From the NCBI GenBank assembly GCA_031256435.1, contig JAIRQO010000082.1, positions 1 through 41,645 on the forward strand: DNA of 41,645 nt, written 5' to 3'. The notes under the pieces were generated by a model. It was given only the letters and a program-made list of their open reading frames with translations, did not search any database and was not told the DNA's origin. Source of the DNA: Cellulomonadaceae bacterium. Lineage in GTDB: Bacteria; Actinomycetota; Actinomycetes; Actinomycetales; Cellulomonadaceae. How positions within the stretch are numbered: position 1 is the stretch's first letter; every line of letters begins with the position of its first letter. Below are positions 1 through 9,139 of the stretch, piece by piece. Made by a program: the position numbers and the translations under genes.

Positions 1-65
1 TTCGCGCCGCGCCCACGCCGAGGGCTCTGTGGGAGCGGACACCGGCTGGACCTTGGGGCGCATAG
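1..65 (+). other. possible 3' end of an upstream gene (unrecognised)
   Basis: Frame 3 is open from the window edge and ends in TAG at 63-65, about 20 codons ending in PAGPWGA. I recognise no family, and the stretch is too short to show that it is coding. The only support is the strong hairpin about 45 bases further on, which could end such a transcript. It may be nothing. Confidence 0.15.
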
Positions 66-110
66 AAGGAGGTGCTGGCGGACCAGCGCTTCTCGCGTTG
101 GCGGTACCTC

Positions 111-135
111 AATCCTTCCTGGTTGAGGAAGGATT
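111..135. terminator. perfect 10-bp hairpin, possible terminator
   Basis: AATCCTTCCT and AGGAAGGATT form a perfect 10-bp stem around a GGTTG loop. No T-run follows on either strand, so it is not a textbook intrinsic terminator. It lies 3' of mshD (read leftward) and 3' of whatever enters from the left edge, so it could serve both. Bases 136-263 hold nothing I can identify. Confidence 0.4.
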
Positions 136-263
136 CGATGCTCACAATCCGCACTGTAGGGAATGTGGGTGGTGTCAGATGGCGTTTGGACGGGATTCCA
201 GCATGGGGAGCCTCAGAGTTGAGTACCAGGCAGGACTGCGTGAGTAGGGCTACTCTGACGAAT

Positions 264-1259
264 TCATTCTTCGCGGCCGTATTGAACGTCCCGAGTGGAG
301 ACGGTGAAACCACAGCGGGCGTACAGACGTAGCGCCGCTGCGTTGGTACCTTCCACGTACAGTTTGGCCGTGGGGGTGCGTGAAGCGATATGAGTCAAAC
401 CTCGGTGGAGAAGTGCGGGGCCAAGGCCGTGACCCTGGGCATCCGGGTGGACGCCGATGGCGTAGATCTCGCCTGGGTGTTGGGTTGGGTTCGAGGCGGT
501 GGCTGGGTCCGTTTCCGTGGTGGGTTCAATCTTGGTCCAGCAGAAGCCGGCAATGGCGGTGGGGTCTGATGGGTGGACGGCAAGGAAAAAGCCTGCGGCA
601 TCAAACCAGGGTTCGTTGACGCGTTGCTGGAGATCGGTGGCCGTGAGGCGTCCTTGCTCGGGATGGTGTGCGAAGGCTGCACCGTTACAGGCCAGCCAGG
701 CGTTGTCATCCCGGCCAGGGACGAAGGTTCGGAAGGTGAAGCCTTCTGGATCGTTGTGTGTTTGGGGGGTGTTGGCGTGAGATGCGTTGGATGTGTCTGC
801 GGTGAGATCGGCTTCCATGATAAGAAGTTCCCGGAGGATCGAATACCCATGATGGGTGGCAAACCTCTGCGCTTCCGGGATGTTGCCGTGAGCCCACACT
901 CGCAACCGTTGATTGGCCTGACCTTGGGTGCCGCCTACTGCGGGGATAGCCACATCGCGCTCGGCAGTGCGCAGTAGCAAGGTCCCTATCCCGTGGTGGC
1001 GATGCTCCGGATCTACCACGAGTTCAGCACTGGCATCATGGCCTCCCTTATCACACTGGAGATATCCGACGATGCGCCCCTGCTTGGTTCGCGCGGTGGC
1101 GTGAGTGATCAACGGGTTAGACGATTGAAGGTTCAGGAGGGGCTGCTCCGAGAGGGGCGTCACGCGGTCTGCCTCGGCGGCGCGTTCGGTCATCCGCCTG
1201 ATGGCGGCGGCATCGTCGTCGGATGGAATACCAATCACCACGGGAGGCCAGATGCGCAT
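264..1259 (-). CDS. mshD: mycothiol synthase (tandem GNAT acetyltransferase)
   Basis: MshD transfers acetyl from acetyl-CoA to Cys-GlcN-Ins, the last step of mycothiol synthesis, in the cytosol. The protein of about 331 residues has two GNAT domains. The N-terminal one (about residues 35-150) includes VVDPEHRHHGIGTLLL. The C-terminal, catalytic-type one (about 170-331) shows the MshD signatures PGRDDNAWL, FAHHPEQGRLT, EPWFD, FCWTK, GEIYAIGVHPDAQGHGLG and LYVEGTN. Its length is a little above the usual 300-320. The frame also opens at a TTG at 1274, but the ATG at 1259 gives a more usual N-terminus (MRIWPPVV). The gene stands alone: tRNA-Pro lies upstream on the other strand. Mycothiol is specific to Actinobacteria, which fixes the taxon. 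The start is uncertain; the family call is firm. Confidence 0.93.
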   Translation of the reverse strand: MRIWPPVVIGIPSDDDAAAIRRMTERAAEADRVTPLSEQPLLNLQSSNPLITHATARTKQGRIVGYLQCDKGGHDASAELVVDPEHRHHGIGTLLLRTAERDVAIPAVGGTQGQANQRLRVWAHGNIPEAQRFATHHGYSILRELLIMEADLTADTSNASHANTPQTHNDPEGFTFRTFVPGRDDNAWLACNGAAFAHHPEQGRLTATDLQQRVNEPWFDAAGFFLAVHPSDPTAIAGFCWTKIEPTTETDPATASNPTQHPGEIYAIGVHPDAQGHGLGPALLHRGLTHIASRTPTAKLYVEGTNAAALRLYARCGFTVSTRDVQYGREE

Positions 1260-1420
1260 ACTCCATTGTGGCAAATGTCCCGTGCGTTGGTGGAGTATTC
1301 GGCATTGACGCGGTGAAACGGGCGCCGAACGCCGCCGCGCTCACCATGATTGTGGTCAGCGCCTTGGGGATTTGCCACCACGGGCGCTATGCTGTGCCGT
1401 GGTTCATCGCGAACCATCGG

Positions 1421-1436
1421 GGTGTCTTACGACACC
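1421..1436. other. small perfect hairpin in the mshD/tRNA-Pro gap
   Basis: GGTGTC and GACACC form a perfect 6-bp stem around TTAC. It lies between the divergent mshD and tRNA-Pro. I can assign no role. The 238-base gap otherwise holds only the tRNA-Pro upstream region. Confidence 0.3.
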
Positions 1437-1455
1437 TCCTCGGCGGGTTCACAAC

Positions 1456-1480
1456 CGCGTAGCGAGTAAACTCGCACGCG
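1456..1480 (+). promoter_or_regulatory. inverted repeat and probable -10 of tRNA-Pro
   Basis: The arms GCGAGT (1462-1467) and ACTCGC (1470-1475) flank AA, and outer CGCG pairs lengthen the stem. TAAACT at 1467-1472 lies in its centre, 25 bases before the tRNA, at the right distance for a -10 hexamer with a short leader. The palindrome over the -10 could be an operator or a coincidence. No clear -35 is seen. Confidence 0.35.
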
Positions 1481-1497
1481 GACGTTCACGCCACCTT

Positions 1498-1571
1498 CGG
1501 GGTGTGGCGCAGTTTGGTAGCGCATCTGCTTTGGGAGCAGAGGGTCGCAGGTTCAAATCCTGTCACCCCGA
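1498..1571 (+). tRNA. tRNA-Pro (anticodon TGG)
   Basis: The cloverleaf is complete. The acceptor arms CGGGGTG and CACCCCG pair, followed by discriminator A. The D arm GCGC/GCGC closes AGTTTGGTA. The anticodon stem TCTGC/GCAGA holds the loop TTTGGGA, giving anticodon TGG (proline, CCA codons). The T arm is GCAGG-TTCAAAT-CCTGT. CCA is not encoded. The toxin-antitoxin pair on the other strand ends 28 bases downstream. Confidence 0.97.
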
Positions 1572-1599
1572 CACAGAGTGAGAGCAAATGGTGCCTGCT

Positions 1600-1857
1600 T
1601 TACGCGGCATCGATGAGTTCTCGGACCAACTGCGACGGCGTGATCTGCCGTGCGGCAGCAAGAGACTCCACCTTTGCTCTCCGGGTCGCGTCCATGCGAA
1701 TGGAGAGCGGCCTGGCGTCTGGTCCCACCGAGACAGGACGTCCAGGTGAGGGCTTTCCAAACTTCCATCCTACAAACCCGGCTTCCGCTTGAGCGCCCCA
1801 CTGTTCCAGATCGGCATCGGAATACGTAGCGCCTGAGGCTGTGGTGTACGTGCTCAT
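1600..1857 (-). CDS. ribbon-helix-helix antitoxin (putative)
   Basis: This 85-residue protein starts MSTYTTASG. Its C-terminal half (about 48-85) reads as a ribbon-helix-helix DNA-binding unit: a short strand LSIRMD, then two helices ending SQLVRELIDAA. The N-terminal half, with LEQWGAQAEAGF, would be the toxin-binding part. The ATG shares ATGA with the stop of the upstream toxin gene, which decides this start over a longer open frame reaching 1941. Toxin-first order with a DNA-binding antitoxin resembles BrnT/BrnA modules, in which the antitoxin represses the operon. The pair lies at the end of the pilus operon and meets tRNA-Pro tail to tail. The exact family is not certain. Confidence 0.75.
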   Translation of the reverse strand: MSTYTTASGATYSDADLEQWGAQAEAGFVGWKFGKPSPGRPVSVGPDARPLSIRMDATRRAKVESLAAARQITPSQLVRELIDAA

Positions 1858-2162
1858 CGCTTCCTCTTCTTCCCCCGAGGTTTCAATCCCACCTCGATCA
1901 TGGCTGCTTCGGTGACAACGCAACAGTGGAAGATGTGCCACGTATCATTGCCGTCTTCCACCGCAACGTATTCCAGTAGCCTGCCTGAATCGTCGAGACC
2001 AACACCCATCCACTGAGCCGGATCGCACTCCATACGTTTCACTTTGGCAACAGTGGACAGAAACGCAGCTCGAACACTTTCAGGCTGAATATTTGGTCGT
2101 TTCTGAGCGATTCGTGGATGAACCGTGAGTGTCACCGAACCTCCCCGCAAATACGTAATCAT
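1854..2162 (-). CDS. putative toxin of a type II toxin-antitoxin pair
   Basis: This 102-residue basic protein (MITYLRGG to GKKRKR) is followed with ATGA overlap by a ribbon-helix-helix protein, which is the main reason for calling it a toxin. The stretch VGLDDSGRLLEYVAVEDG followed by WHIFHC looks like the central beta-sheet of BrnT/RelE-type RNases, but I cannot place it in a named family. A good SD (GGAGG, five bases before ATG) lies inside the end of the giant surface-protein gene. Its ATG overlaps that gene's TGA, so it may be translationally coupled to the pilus operon as well as having its own ribosome site. A TTG at 2174 is a less likely start. Confidence 0.6.
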   Translation of the reverse strand: MITYLRGGSVTLTVHPRIAQKRPNIQPESVRAAFLSTVAKVKRMECDPAQWMGVGLDDSGRLLEYVAVEDGNDTWHIFHCCVVTEAAMIEVGLKPRGKKRKR

Positions 2163-5100
2163 TGCGACCTCCAAAGCGTACTACATAACCATGGCCATCG
2201 CCAGTAGTCTCCACCTCCACTATGGGGGAGAGTTTCCCGTTGCCCTAGAACTCGATTCTTTCTGTGACCGTGCTTTGATGCCGCCGTAGCAGTGGCACCG
2301 AGCAGGGCAAGCAGTGCGGTGACAGTGAGCCAGGTGTGGGTGCCGCCTACGTTGGGGAGGGTGAGCATGTGGGGGATGGTGGTGATGGTGACGGTCCAGG
2401 TGTCTTCAGCATCGACGATGCGGTTCGACGAAATACCGGTGCCCGTCACGGTGACGATGTTCTGGTGAGCGGGTTCGTTGCCCATGGTGAGGACGCCGTG
2501 GCAGGTGAAGTCTGCACCGGGTTCCAGGGCATTCATGACGTGACAGTCCTCCCAGGTCACGTCTGGGCCCGTAACAGTGACGTCCTCCCAGGTGAGTTCA
2601 CGCAGGGTTTCGTTGCCGATGTTCGTGACGGTGAAGGTGACGTCCAGGTCATCGAGTTCCATGTCCGGGAGGCGCACTAGGGCGGCGTCGTCGCCGTGGG
2701 TGGGTGAGGTCTTGACCACGCTGATGGCTGGGCCGTGGACCACTACACCGGCATCTACATACGTGGTCTGATGTGCAGCGACGGTGACCGTGGGGCTGAG
2801 TCCGGTGTCTTGCTGAGCGTCAGAGTCTTCCCGTGAACCCATGTCACCGCCAAAGACGGTGAATGCGAACGTTTGCCCGTCCCCCGCATCCAAGTGACTC
2901 ACACCGAATTGCACGTGGTACTCCCCTGGCGGTAATCCGTCCCACCGGAAGGACCCATCGGCTGCGGTGGTCAGTTCGCCCATCCGGGTGTCTCCACGCA
3001 GGAGTTGCACGGTGGCGCCTTCCAGGAGTGGCTCTTCTGGTTGCCGCAAGCCGTCCTGGTTAGCGTCAATCCACGTAACACCGGCAAGCGAACCCGTGGG
3101 AGTAGCCAGTGCAGGGATCAGTGCTGGTACTTGGTCACAGGAATCCTCCAACCCGGGAACCCATCCGGCATGGATGTGCTGCGGTGTAGTGGCGTCGGTA
3201 TTGCACGTGGGGTTGCCGGGAACACCGCGCGCATCAAACGCGCTCGGTGCCGGAACATTGGGCAGGTGTGGTGCCGTGAGACCTGGTGGCAGCAAGCCCG
3301 CAATCGGCGTGTCCGGGGAGTCTACCCAGGCTTGGTTGACGAGTACCGTGGATTGACTACGTTGGAGAGCGTTGGTACTAATTTGCACCGTCCGTCTCGC
3401 CCCTGGTTCAATGGCGCCCGCCAAGACAATGGATTCGGTGACCCAGCCTTCATCATACGTAGTGCTGTGAGGCGTCAGTCTCGCATAGGAATCTACCCAT
3501 GGCCGAGGTGTGGCATTCATGGCGCTTCCATAGACAAGGCCCGGGGTGGCATGAGTTGATGCCATGTTCCTGGGTGGCTCACCGGTGCCGAGGCGTCCAT
3601 TGATTCCGTCACCCCAAGACCACACAATTCCGTTGGACGTGAGTGCAAGGCAAAATGCGCCTCCGTTACTGATGGCATGAACCTCGTGGCCGTCCCACAT
3701 GATGTCTAGCCGGGTGGGAATGGCTCGATCTACGGTGTCACCCAGTCCGAGTCTGCCATTCGCCCCACTGCCCCATGCCCACACAGATCCGTCATCAAGC
3801 AATACCATGGTGCCATTCAGCGCGGCACTAATGTCTGTGATTGTTCGGTTTACCCACGGGGTTGTTGTTTGAACGGGGGTAGTGGAGCTAGCGGAGGTGG
3901 TTCCGTTTCCCAGGCGCCCGTTGGCACCGGGTCCCCAGGTCCAGACAGTTCCGTCGGAGGCTACAGCCACCCCTTGGGAAATCGCGACTATTCGGCGGTT
4001 TCCCCAGGTTGCCCTCACCTGTACGGGTGCCGAACGATTCGTGGTTGTACCGTCCCCAAGGATTCCGCTACTGTTCACTCCCCATGCCCATACTGTCCCG
4101 TCATGAGCGAGGGCGAACCCTACCTGGTTCCCTCCGGATATGGCCTCGATCCTGCGGGTCCCCCAACCGGCGGTCACCTGGACTGGAGTGAGCGCCGGGT
4201 GGGCTGCTCCGGGAACGCCGAGATCTCCGCCCAGATTTGATCCCCATGCCCACACGGTGCCATCTGAGGCTAGGGCCAGTTTTCCTCCGGTACCGGGACG
4301 CAGATGAATATCGACGATGGAGCGGTTCCCCCAGGCTCGTGTTACACGGACTGGGGTATGCCTATCCCCTCTGATGCCGTCACCCAAGGGACTATTGAAG
4401 CCAGGACCCCAGGCGTATACGTCACCGCACTGGGTCACTACGGCAGAACTGGCTCCTGCGGAAACAAGGACCACACGTTTTGTTCCCCAGGTGGGTACAA
4501 CGAGAACCGGAACAGAGTTATCGGTAGTTGTTCCGTCCCCGAGGCGGCCGGCACTATTACTACCCCATGCCCATACAGAGCCGTCATCTGCAAGAGCAAG
4601 GGAGTGTGGGCCTCCTGCTGATACCTGGGTGACGCTGCGATGCCGCAACGACAGTGGCTGCGGCGCCCGAACCGAGTCGGTCCCACCAAGTCCCAGAGCA
4701 CCAAACTGTCCGCTCCCCCAGGACCACACAACGCCGCCTGCGTCGACCACCAATGAATGCGGTCCCGATGTACTGACGGAGACGATCTGCCGACCACCCC
4801 ACGCTGTGAGGGTCGGTACGGGGGTGCTCAGGGTTGAGTTACTGTGTGCTGGATTGCCAAATCGTGTTGCTCTGCCGTCCCCCCACGCCCACACACTGCT
4901 GTCTTCAGCGAGAACCATCGTCTGCGCGCTTCCAGTACAGATACCCAGGATTCGTTGGTTCCCCCATGCGGCGATTGATTGCACGGGACTGCTCTGGGAC
5001 GCGGTTGCGCCGGTGCCGAGGCGTCCATTCGAACCATCTCCCCACGCCCACACGGTTCCGTCATCCGCGAGTGCTATGGAGTGAGTGGTGGCGGTTGATA

Positions 5101-8100
5101 CGGACGTGATGCGGCGAGTTCCCCAGGTGTTCATCACCTGCACGGGTGTGGTTCGCTGCGTGGTTGCCCCGTCTCCCAGTCTACCGTTGGTTCCGTTTCC
5201 CCAGGCCCACACGGAGCCATCCGTGGCGATGGCCAGTGAGTGTGCATCTCCCGCATCGAGGGCGATAATCTGCCGATCTCCCCAGGTTGCGGTGGTCTGT
5301 AGTGGGGTGCTGTTGGTTGCTGCGATGCCTCCGTGACCCAGGCGACCATTGGCACCGCTTCCCCACGCCCACACGGTGCCATCATCTGCGAGTGCTAAGG
5401 AGTGTGCAGTTCCTGCGCTGATCGCAATAATGTGCCGGTCACCCCAGGACGGCGTGGTTTGTACGGGAGTGGTGGCGCTGATAACAGCGCTTCCATGGCC
5501 TATGCGTCCATTCGTGCCTTCTCCCCATGCCCACACGGATCCGTCATCGGCAAGCGCCAGCGAATGTGCCGTTCCAGCACTGATGGCAATGATGCGCCGG
5601 TCACCCCAGGACGCCACGGTTTGAACTGGAGTCAAACTGGTGCCGCTTCCGTTGCCGAGTCGCCCCCAGCTTCCGGTGCCCCATGCCCATACGTTGCCCG
5701 TGTCATCGAGCGCCAGGGAATGCTGGGGCCCAGCGCTCACCTCTGTCATAATGACGTGATCAAGTCCCACAACTGACGTCCCGAAAACATCTCCACTCAT
5801 GGTGTCATGGAGTGCGACGTCATGCAGCGGCATGTTGCCCGTATTCGTCACGGTGACATCCCAGGTCACCTCACAGATACCGTCGGTACACATGGTGGTT
5901 GCCTCAGACTTGTCGAGCGCGATTTTTGGTGCGGGGTTGTGGAAGCCAAAGTTGACGTTGCGCTGGCTTGCTCCGAGGCCAAGCCGGATTGGCGTGGAAG
6001 CCTCGGTACTGTGAGCGCCGAGGCGGTTGCGATGGCTGTACGTGGTGGTCACGGTGCGATTGTCTCCGTAATGCGTGGTCACTGACGTGGGTATCTGCGT
6101 TCCGCGATGCACTACGGTGACGTACGTGCCTTGGGTGAGACGCTCAAACGCATAGACGCCGTGAGCATCGGTGCGCGTTTCCATGAGATGCAGACCGCCA
6201 GCAGTGTCTCGATGCAGTGTGACGCGCACCCCAGCAATGCCGACTTCAGCGTCCTCGATGCGCCCATTGGCGTTGTCATCCCACCACACGCGGCCATGGA
6301 TCTCACTGGCAACCACATCAATAGCAGCAGGGAACGGTTGCGGAACCGGAACACCGGACGTTACCGAGCGCCCTTGCCACATGACGTACACATCCCCAGG
6401 ATCATTGCCTACGGGATTCAGGGTGATAGTCACCTGAGCAGTGGATACGTCCGCCCCGCCGGGAACCTGGACACGCACAGCAGTAGCGGCAGCAACCTGG
6501 GCAGGGGAAGCTGTAGTCATGGGTATCCAGGTAGACCCGGCAATAGTCAACCCGGGGTTCGGCGTGGTGGTGATAAACAACGCGGCACGGGGGGAGGTGT
6601 GTTCGGCGTTGAAGGACACATCGGCCACGGTGTAGGTGCCGGAAAATGCGCTTGCACGGGCACCGGTGTAGCCATCTTCGTCGTAATCGCCACCAAAGAG
6701 CACCCCATCGCCTGGCCGCGGTAACACGATGACGGTGTCCAGGGAGCCCCCGCCCTCGGAGCCGGAGAAGGAGAGCACGTCACCGGTCCAGATGAGGGGC
6801 TGATTGATTTCCGTGCGTGGGTACTCGGCCCGTAAGGCTGCGGCGCCGACGTCCCGGAACGTGGTGGCGACCTCAGCCGTGGCAGATACCGGCAGCGGTG
6901 CTTGGGCCACAGACAACATGGCCGAGTTTTGCAGGACGGCATTGTTGGGAGCAATGGTGGCAACGTTGACGGTGTACGTGATGGTGTCAATGGTGCCGTT
7001 ACCGAGTGCCCGGTTGGTCCACGCTACGTTGACGGGGCGGGGAGGGCTGAAGGTGATCCGTGCCGGGGTGCTGGTGGGGTCTGCGCAGATGCGTCCACTC
7101 GTTCCGGGGGCAGCGGCACGCGTCACCACGGCGTTCCAGTGGGAGGTATTACGGAAGTTCGTTGCACATCTATCAAGATCGACGACGATGGTGGGATTGA
7201 CGGGCGCGTTCGTTGTAGGCATACCAGTGATCAACGCGCGAACCTGATAGGTGACCTCATCGCCCCCTGCGGCAACCCGGGCATCGCCTGTGGCGAGTTG
7301 ATTCCCGGCAATGTGCGTGACCTGATTGGTGACCACTGCCGTGGGGATGCGCGGGTGCCGAACAATGGCGGACCGTCCGAAGGTGTCCGTGGTGACCGTA
7401 GTCCCCGCTCGCGCCGAGAAGGTCATGGTGTTGGCGATGGATCGGCCATCAAACTCCAGGGGAAGATCGGCACGGATTGTGGTGGGCACCACCACTTCCA
7501 GGTTCCCGGCCCCAACCTGTGAACCGGCAGGGATGGTGCCTTCGTTGAAGATGAACCGCATGGAACGCGCTGCGGCCGTGGGGGCAGTGGTCCGCCAGCC
7601 GGGATCATTGAGGTTCGCCGTCTGGGTGGGGGTGCGAGCCTCGGTGTGCCACTGCGTCCGATACCTGCTCGAATCCACGCGAACCCCGGCGTGCGTCACC
7701 GAGACAGGACGCCCTGGATCAAAGCGCTGCTCAGCAGTGTTCCAGGTGTCCCCCAGTACCAGTTGAGTCAGCGTAGGGATCCGGTGCGTCAACACCACCA
7801 AACGATTGTTGAGTTCCGTGCCTGGCGCTACCTGGCCGGACGTGCTCCGCTGGTCCACAAACTGCCGCGCTGACTGAGCAGAACCGGCGGAAAACCTACG
7901 GTTCTCCTCTTCCCACAGCGTCCGAGACGAATCCCATGGGCCAGTAATGTTCTTGACAAAAACCTCGCCGTCCGGCACAAATGGCCTGTTCACTCGCGCT
8001 ACGGCAAAGTCATTATTCGCCCACGGCCTGCCAGCGTGGGAGCCCACGGCCACGTTCACCGTGGAATACGTAGCCGGTTCAGTGTCTCCCGGTTGCCACC

Positions 8101-9139
8101 CAGTACCGTTGTTCAGCAGCACGTCATCCACCGAAAACGATGCGGGGTCAACAATCACCCGCACCGGATAATCCATAGTGGTGCCCTCATCCTGATACGG
8201 CCACGGACCGTTCAACGCGAAATCAACCCGCACTTCACCGGTGTTGGTTCCCAGATCAATCACCCCGTCACGCACCGGGACCGTGGAGCCTCGCACCGTC
8301 CACGTGGTGGTATCCGGGAAGCCAGAAACGTCGAGGCGCGCTGTCCACGGGCCGGCAATGCTCGCGCCCTTGGTCGGCGAATAGCCCGGCCACGTCAGCG
8401 GCACCGGCGTAGCCAGGAAATGCCCAGACGCATGGTTCGTGGCATGCCACACGATCGACGACGATGCCTCAACAGTGTTCTCCGCTGTCAGGGCGAAATG
8501 TGGGGGTTGAGTCATCACCACATCCGCCGCCGGAGCCGACACCACCGTGACGGCACGGGCGTGCGCTTCCGCATGAACGGGACGGCCCACCACCCCCACA
8601 GCAATACTCGCCTGCTGCCTGTCCCGCACCTGCCCACCCGTATCCCGAGCAGTGAGAATCAACGGCACCGTGAGGGATTCCACAGCGCCCGCGGGGACAC
8701 GGAAGTTGCACATGTCACCGCTACGAGTAGCCGTCACAAAATGCCCGCGTTGACAGAGCAAGTCCCCTTGCGGACGCCACTCAAGGTATTCCGGGACGCT
8801 GATGGTCACCGCCACGTTGCGAGCCGCAGACGCAGCAAACTGAAGGTTCACCTCGTAGGCCACCGTATCCCCCGAGGACACGATGCCATCGGTAGGACTG
8901 TCATCACCGATGGCAAACCCGTTAGCTGTATTCACAAAGGTAGCAGCGGACGTGCCATGCCCGGTGCCGTCCGAGACCAGAGTAATCCGCGCCGTAGTCC
9001 ACGGATCATCGCGTGTTGCAGCCGCATCCGCGGCACCAGCAACGAGGAACGTCACCAGCATCGCCAACGCCGAGAGGGCAGCGGTGATCACAAAGGGAGT
9101 GCGGGTGGGCTTGGCGTGACGAGCGCGAGAGAACATCAT
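2159..9139 (-). CDS. giant sortase-anchored surface protein with 14 RCC1 repeats (probable pilus tip adhesin)
   Basis: The protein has 2326 residues. Residues 1-40 are a signal peptide (basic start, hydrophobic core, ending GAADAAA). About 40-940 is a chain of Ig-like, DUF11-type segments. About 945-1020 is an SdrD B-like domain (WWDDNANGRIEDAEVG). A DUF11 domain (VTWDVTVTNTGNMPL) follows. About 1115-1850 holds 14 RCC1-type repeats of roughly 50 residues, each with HSLALADDG and VWAWG-like strands. Then come the rest of a DUF11-like domain, a second SdrD B-like domain at about 2015-2080 (WIDANQDGLRQPEEP), another DUF11 domain, and LPNVG at 2261-2265 with a membrane helix and KHGHRK. After that charge patch an odd 31-residue tail continues to the stop. 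RCC1 repeats form seven-bladed propellers that bind ligands; 14 suggests two. As the last structural gene of a sortase-C operon it is most likely the tip subunit. Its ligand is unknown. Confidence 0.88.
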   Translation of the reverse strand: MMFSRARHAKPTRTPFVITAALSALAMLVTFLVAGAADAAATRDDPWTTARITLVSDGTGHGTSAATFVNTANGFAIGDDSPTDGIVSSGDTVAYEVNLQFAASAARNVAVTISVPEYLEWRPQGDLLCQRGHFVTATRSGDMCNFRVPAGAVESLTVPLILTARDTGGQVRDRQQASIAVGVVGRPVHAEAHARAVTVVSAPAADVVMTQPPHFALTAENTVEASSSIVWHATNHASGHFLATPVPLTWPGYSPTKGASIAGPWTARLDVSGFPDTTTWTVRGSTVPVRDGVIDLGTNTGEVRVDFALNGPWPYQDEGTTMDYPVRVIVDPASFSVDDVLLNNGTGWQPGDTEPATYSTVNVAVGSHAGRPWANNDFAVARVNRPFVPDGEVFVKNITGPWDSSRTLWEEENRRFSAGSAQSARQFVDQRSTSGQVAPGTELNNRLVVLTHRIPTLTQLVLGDTWNTAEQRFDPGRPVSVTHAGVRVDSSRYRTQWHTEARTPTQTANLNDPGWRTTAPTAAARSMRFIFNEGTIPAGSQVGAGNLEVVVPTTIRADLPLEFDGRSIANTMTFSARAGTTVTTDTFGRSAIVRHPRIPTAVVTNQVTHIAGNQLATGDARVAAGGDEVTYQVRALITGMPTTNAPVNPTIVVDLDRCATNFRNTSHWNAVVTRAAAPGTSGRICADPTSTPARITFSPPRPVNVAWTNRALGNGTIDTITYTVNVATIAPNNAVLQNSAMLSVAQAPLPVSATAEVATTFRDVGAAALRAEYPRTEINQPLIWTGDVLSFSGSEGGGSLDTVIVLPRPGDGVLFGGDYDEDGYTGARASAFSGTYTVADVSFNAEHTSPRAALFITTTPNPGLTIAGSTWIPMTTASPAQVAAATAVRVQVPGGADVSTAQVTITLNPVGNDPGDVYVMWQGRSVTSGVPVPQPFPAAIDVVASEIHGRVWWDDNANGRIEDAEVGIAGVRVTLHRDTAGGLHLMETRTDAHGVYAFERLTQGTYVTVVHRGTQIPTSVTTHYGDNRTVTTTYSHRNRLGAHSTEASTPIRLGLGASQRNVNFGFHNPAPKIALDKSEATTMCTDGICEVTWDVTVTNTGNMPLHDVALHDTMSGDVFGTSVVGLDHVIMTEVSAGPQHSLALDDTGNVWAWGTGSWGRLGNGSGTSLTPVQTVASWGDRRIIAISAGTAHSLALADDGSVWAWGEGTNGRIGHGSAVISATTPVQTTPSWGDRHIIAISAGTAHSLALADDGTVWAWGSGANGRLGHGGIAATNSTPLQTTATWGDRQIIALDAGDAHSLAIATDGSVWAWGNGTNGRLGDGATTQRTTPVQVMNTWGTRRITSVSTATTHSIALADDGTVWAWGDGSNGRLGTGATASQSSPVQSIAAWGNQRILGICTGSAQTMVLAEDSSVWAWGDGRATRFGNPAHSNSTLSTPVPTLTAWGGRQIVSVSTSGPHSLVVDAGGVVWSWGSGQFGALGLGGTDSVRAPQPLSLRHRSVTQVSAGGPHSLALADDGSVWAWGSNSAGRLGDGTTTDNSVPVLVVPTWGTKRVVLVSAGASSAVVTQCGDVYAWGPGFNSPLGDGIRGDRHTPVRVTRAWGNRSIVDIHLRPGTGGKLALASDGTVWAWGSNLGGDLGVPGAAHPALTPVQVTAGWGTRRIEAISGGNQVGFALAHDGTVWAWGVNSSGILGDGTTTNRSAPVQVRATWGNRRIVAISQGVAVASDGTVWTWGPGANGRLGNGTTSASSTTPVQTTTPWVNRTITDISAALNGTMVLLDDGSVWAWGSGANGRLGLGDTVDRAIPTRLDIMWDGHEVHAISNGGAFCLALTSNGIVWSWGDGINGRLGTGEPPRNMASTHATPGLVYGSAMNATPRPWVDSYARLTPHSTTYDEGWVTESIVLAGAIEPGARRTVQISTNALQRSQSTVLVNQAWVDSPDTPIAGLLPPGLTAPHLPNVPAPSAFDARGVPGNPTCNTDATTPQHIHAGWVPGLEDSCDQVPALIPALATPTGSLAGVTWIDANQDGLRQPEEPLLEGATVQLLRGDTRMGELTTAADGSFRWDGLPPGEYHVQFGVSHLDAGDGQTFAFTVFGGDMGSREDSDAQQDTGLSPTVTVAAHQTTYVDAGVVVHGPAISVVKTSPTHGDDAALVRLPDMELDDLDVTFTVTNIGNETLRELTWEDVTVTGPDVTWEDCHVMNALEPGADFTCHGVLTMGNEPAHQNIVTVTGTGISSNRIVDAEDTWTVTITTIPHMLTLPNVGGTHTWLTVTALLALLGATATAASKHGHRKNRVLGQRETLPHSGGGDYWRWPWLCSTLWRSQ

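Noticed and set aside
2390-2700. LPHSG in the tail of the giant protein, and LPNVP in its stalk, as extra sortase motifs
   Set aside because: Neither is followed by a membrane helix and basic cluster; only LPNVG with its hydrophobic segment is a sorting signal.
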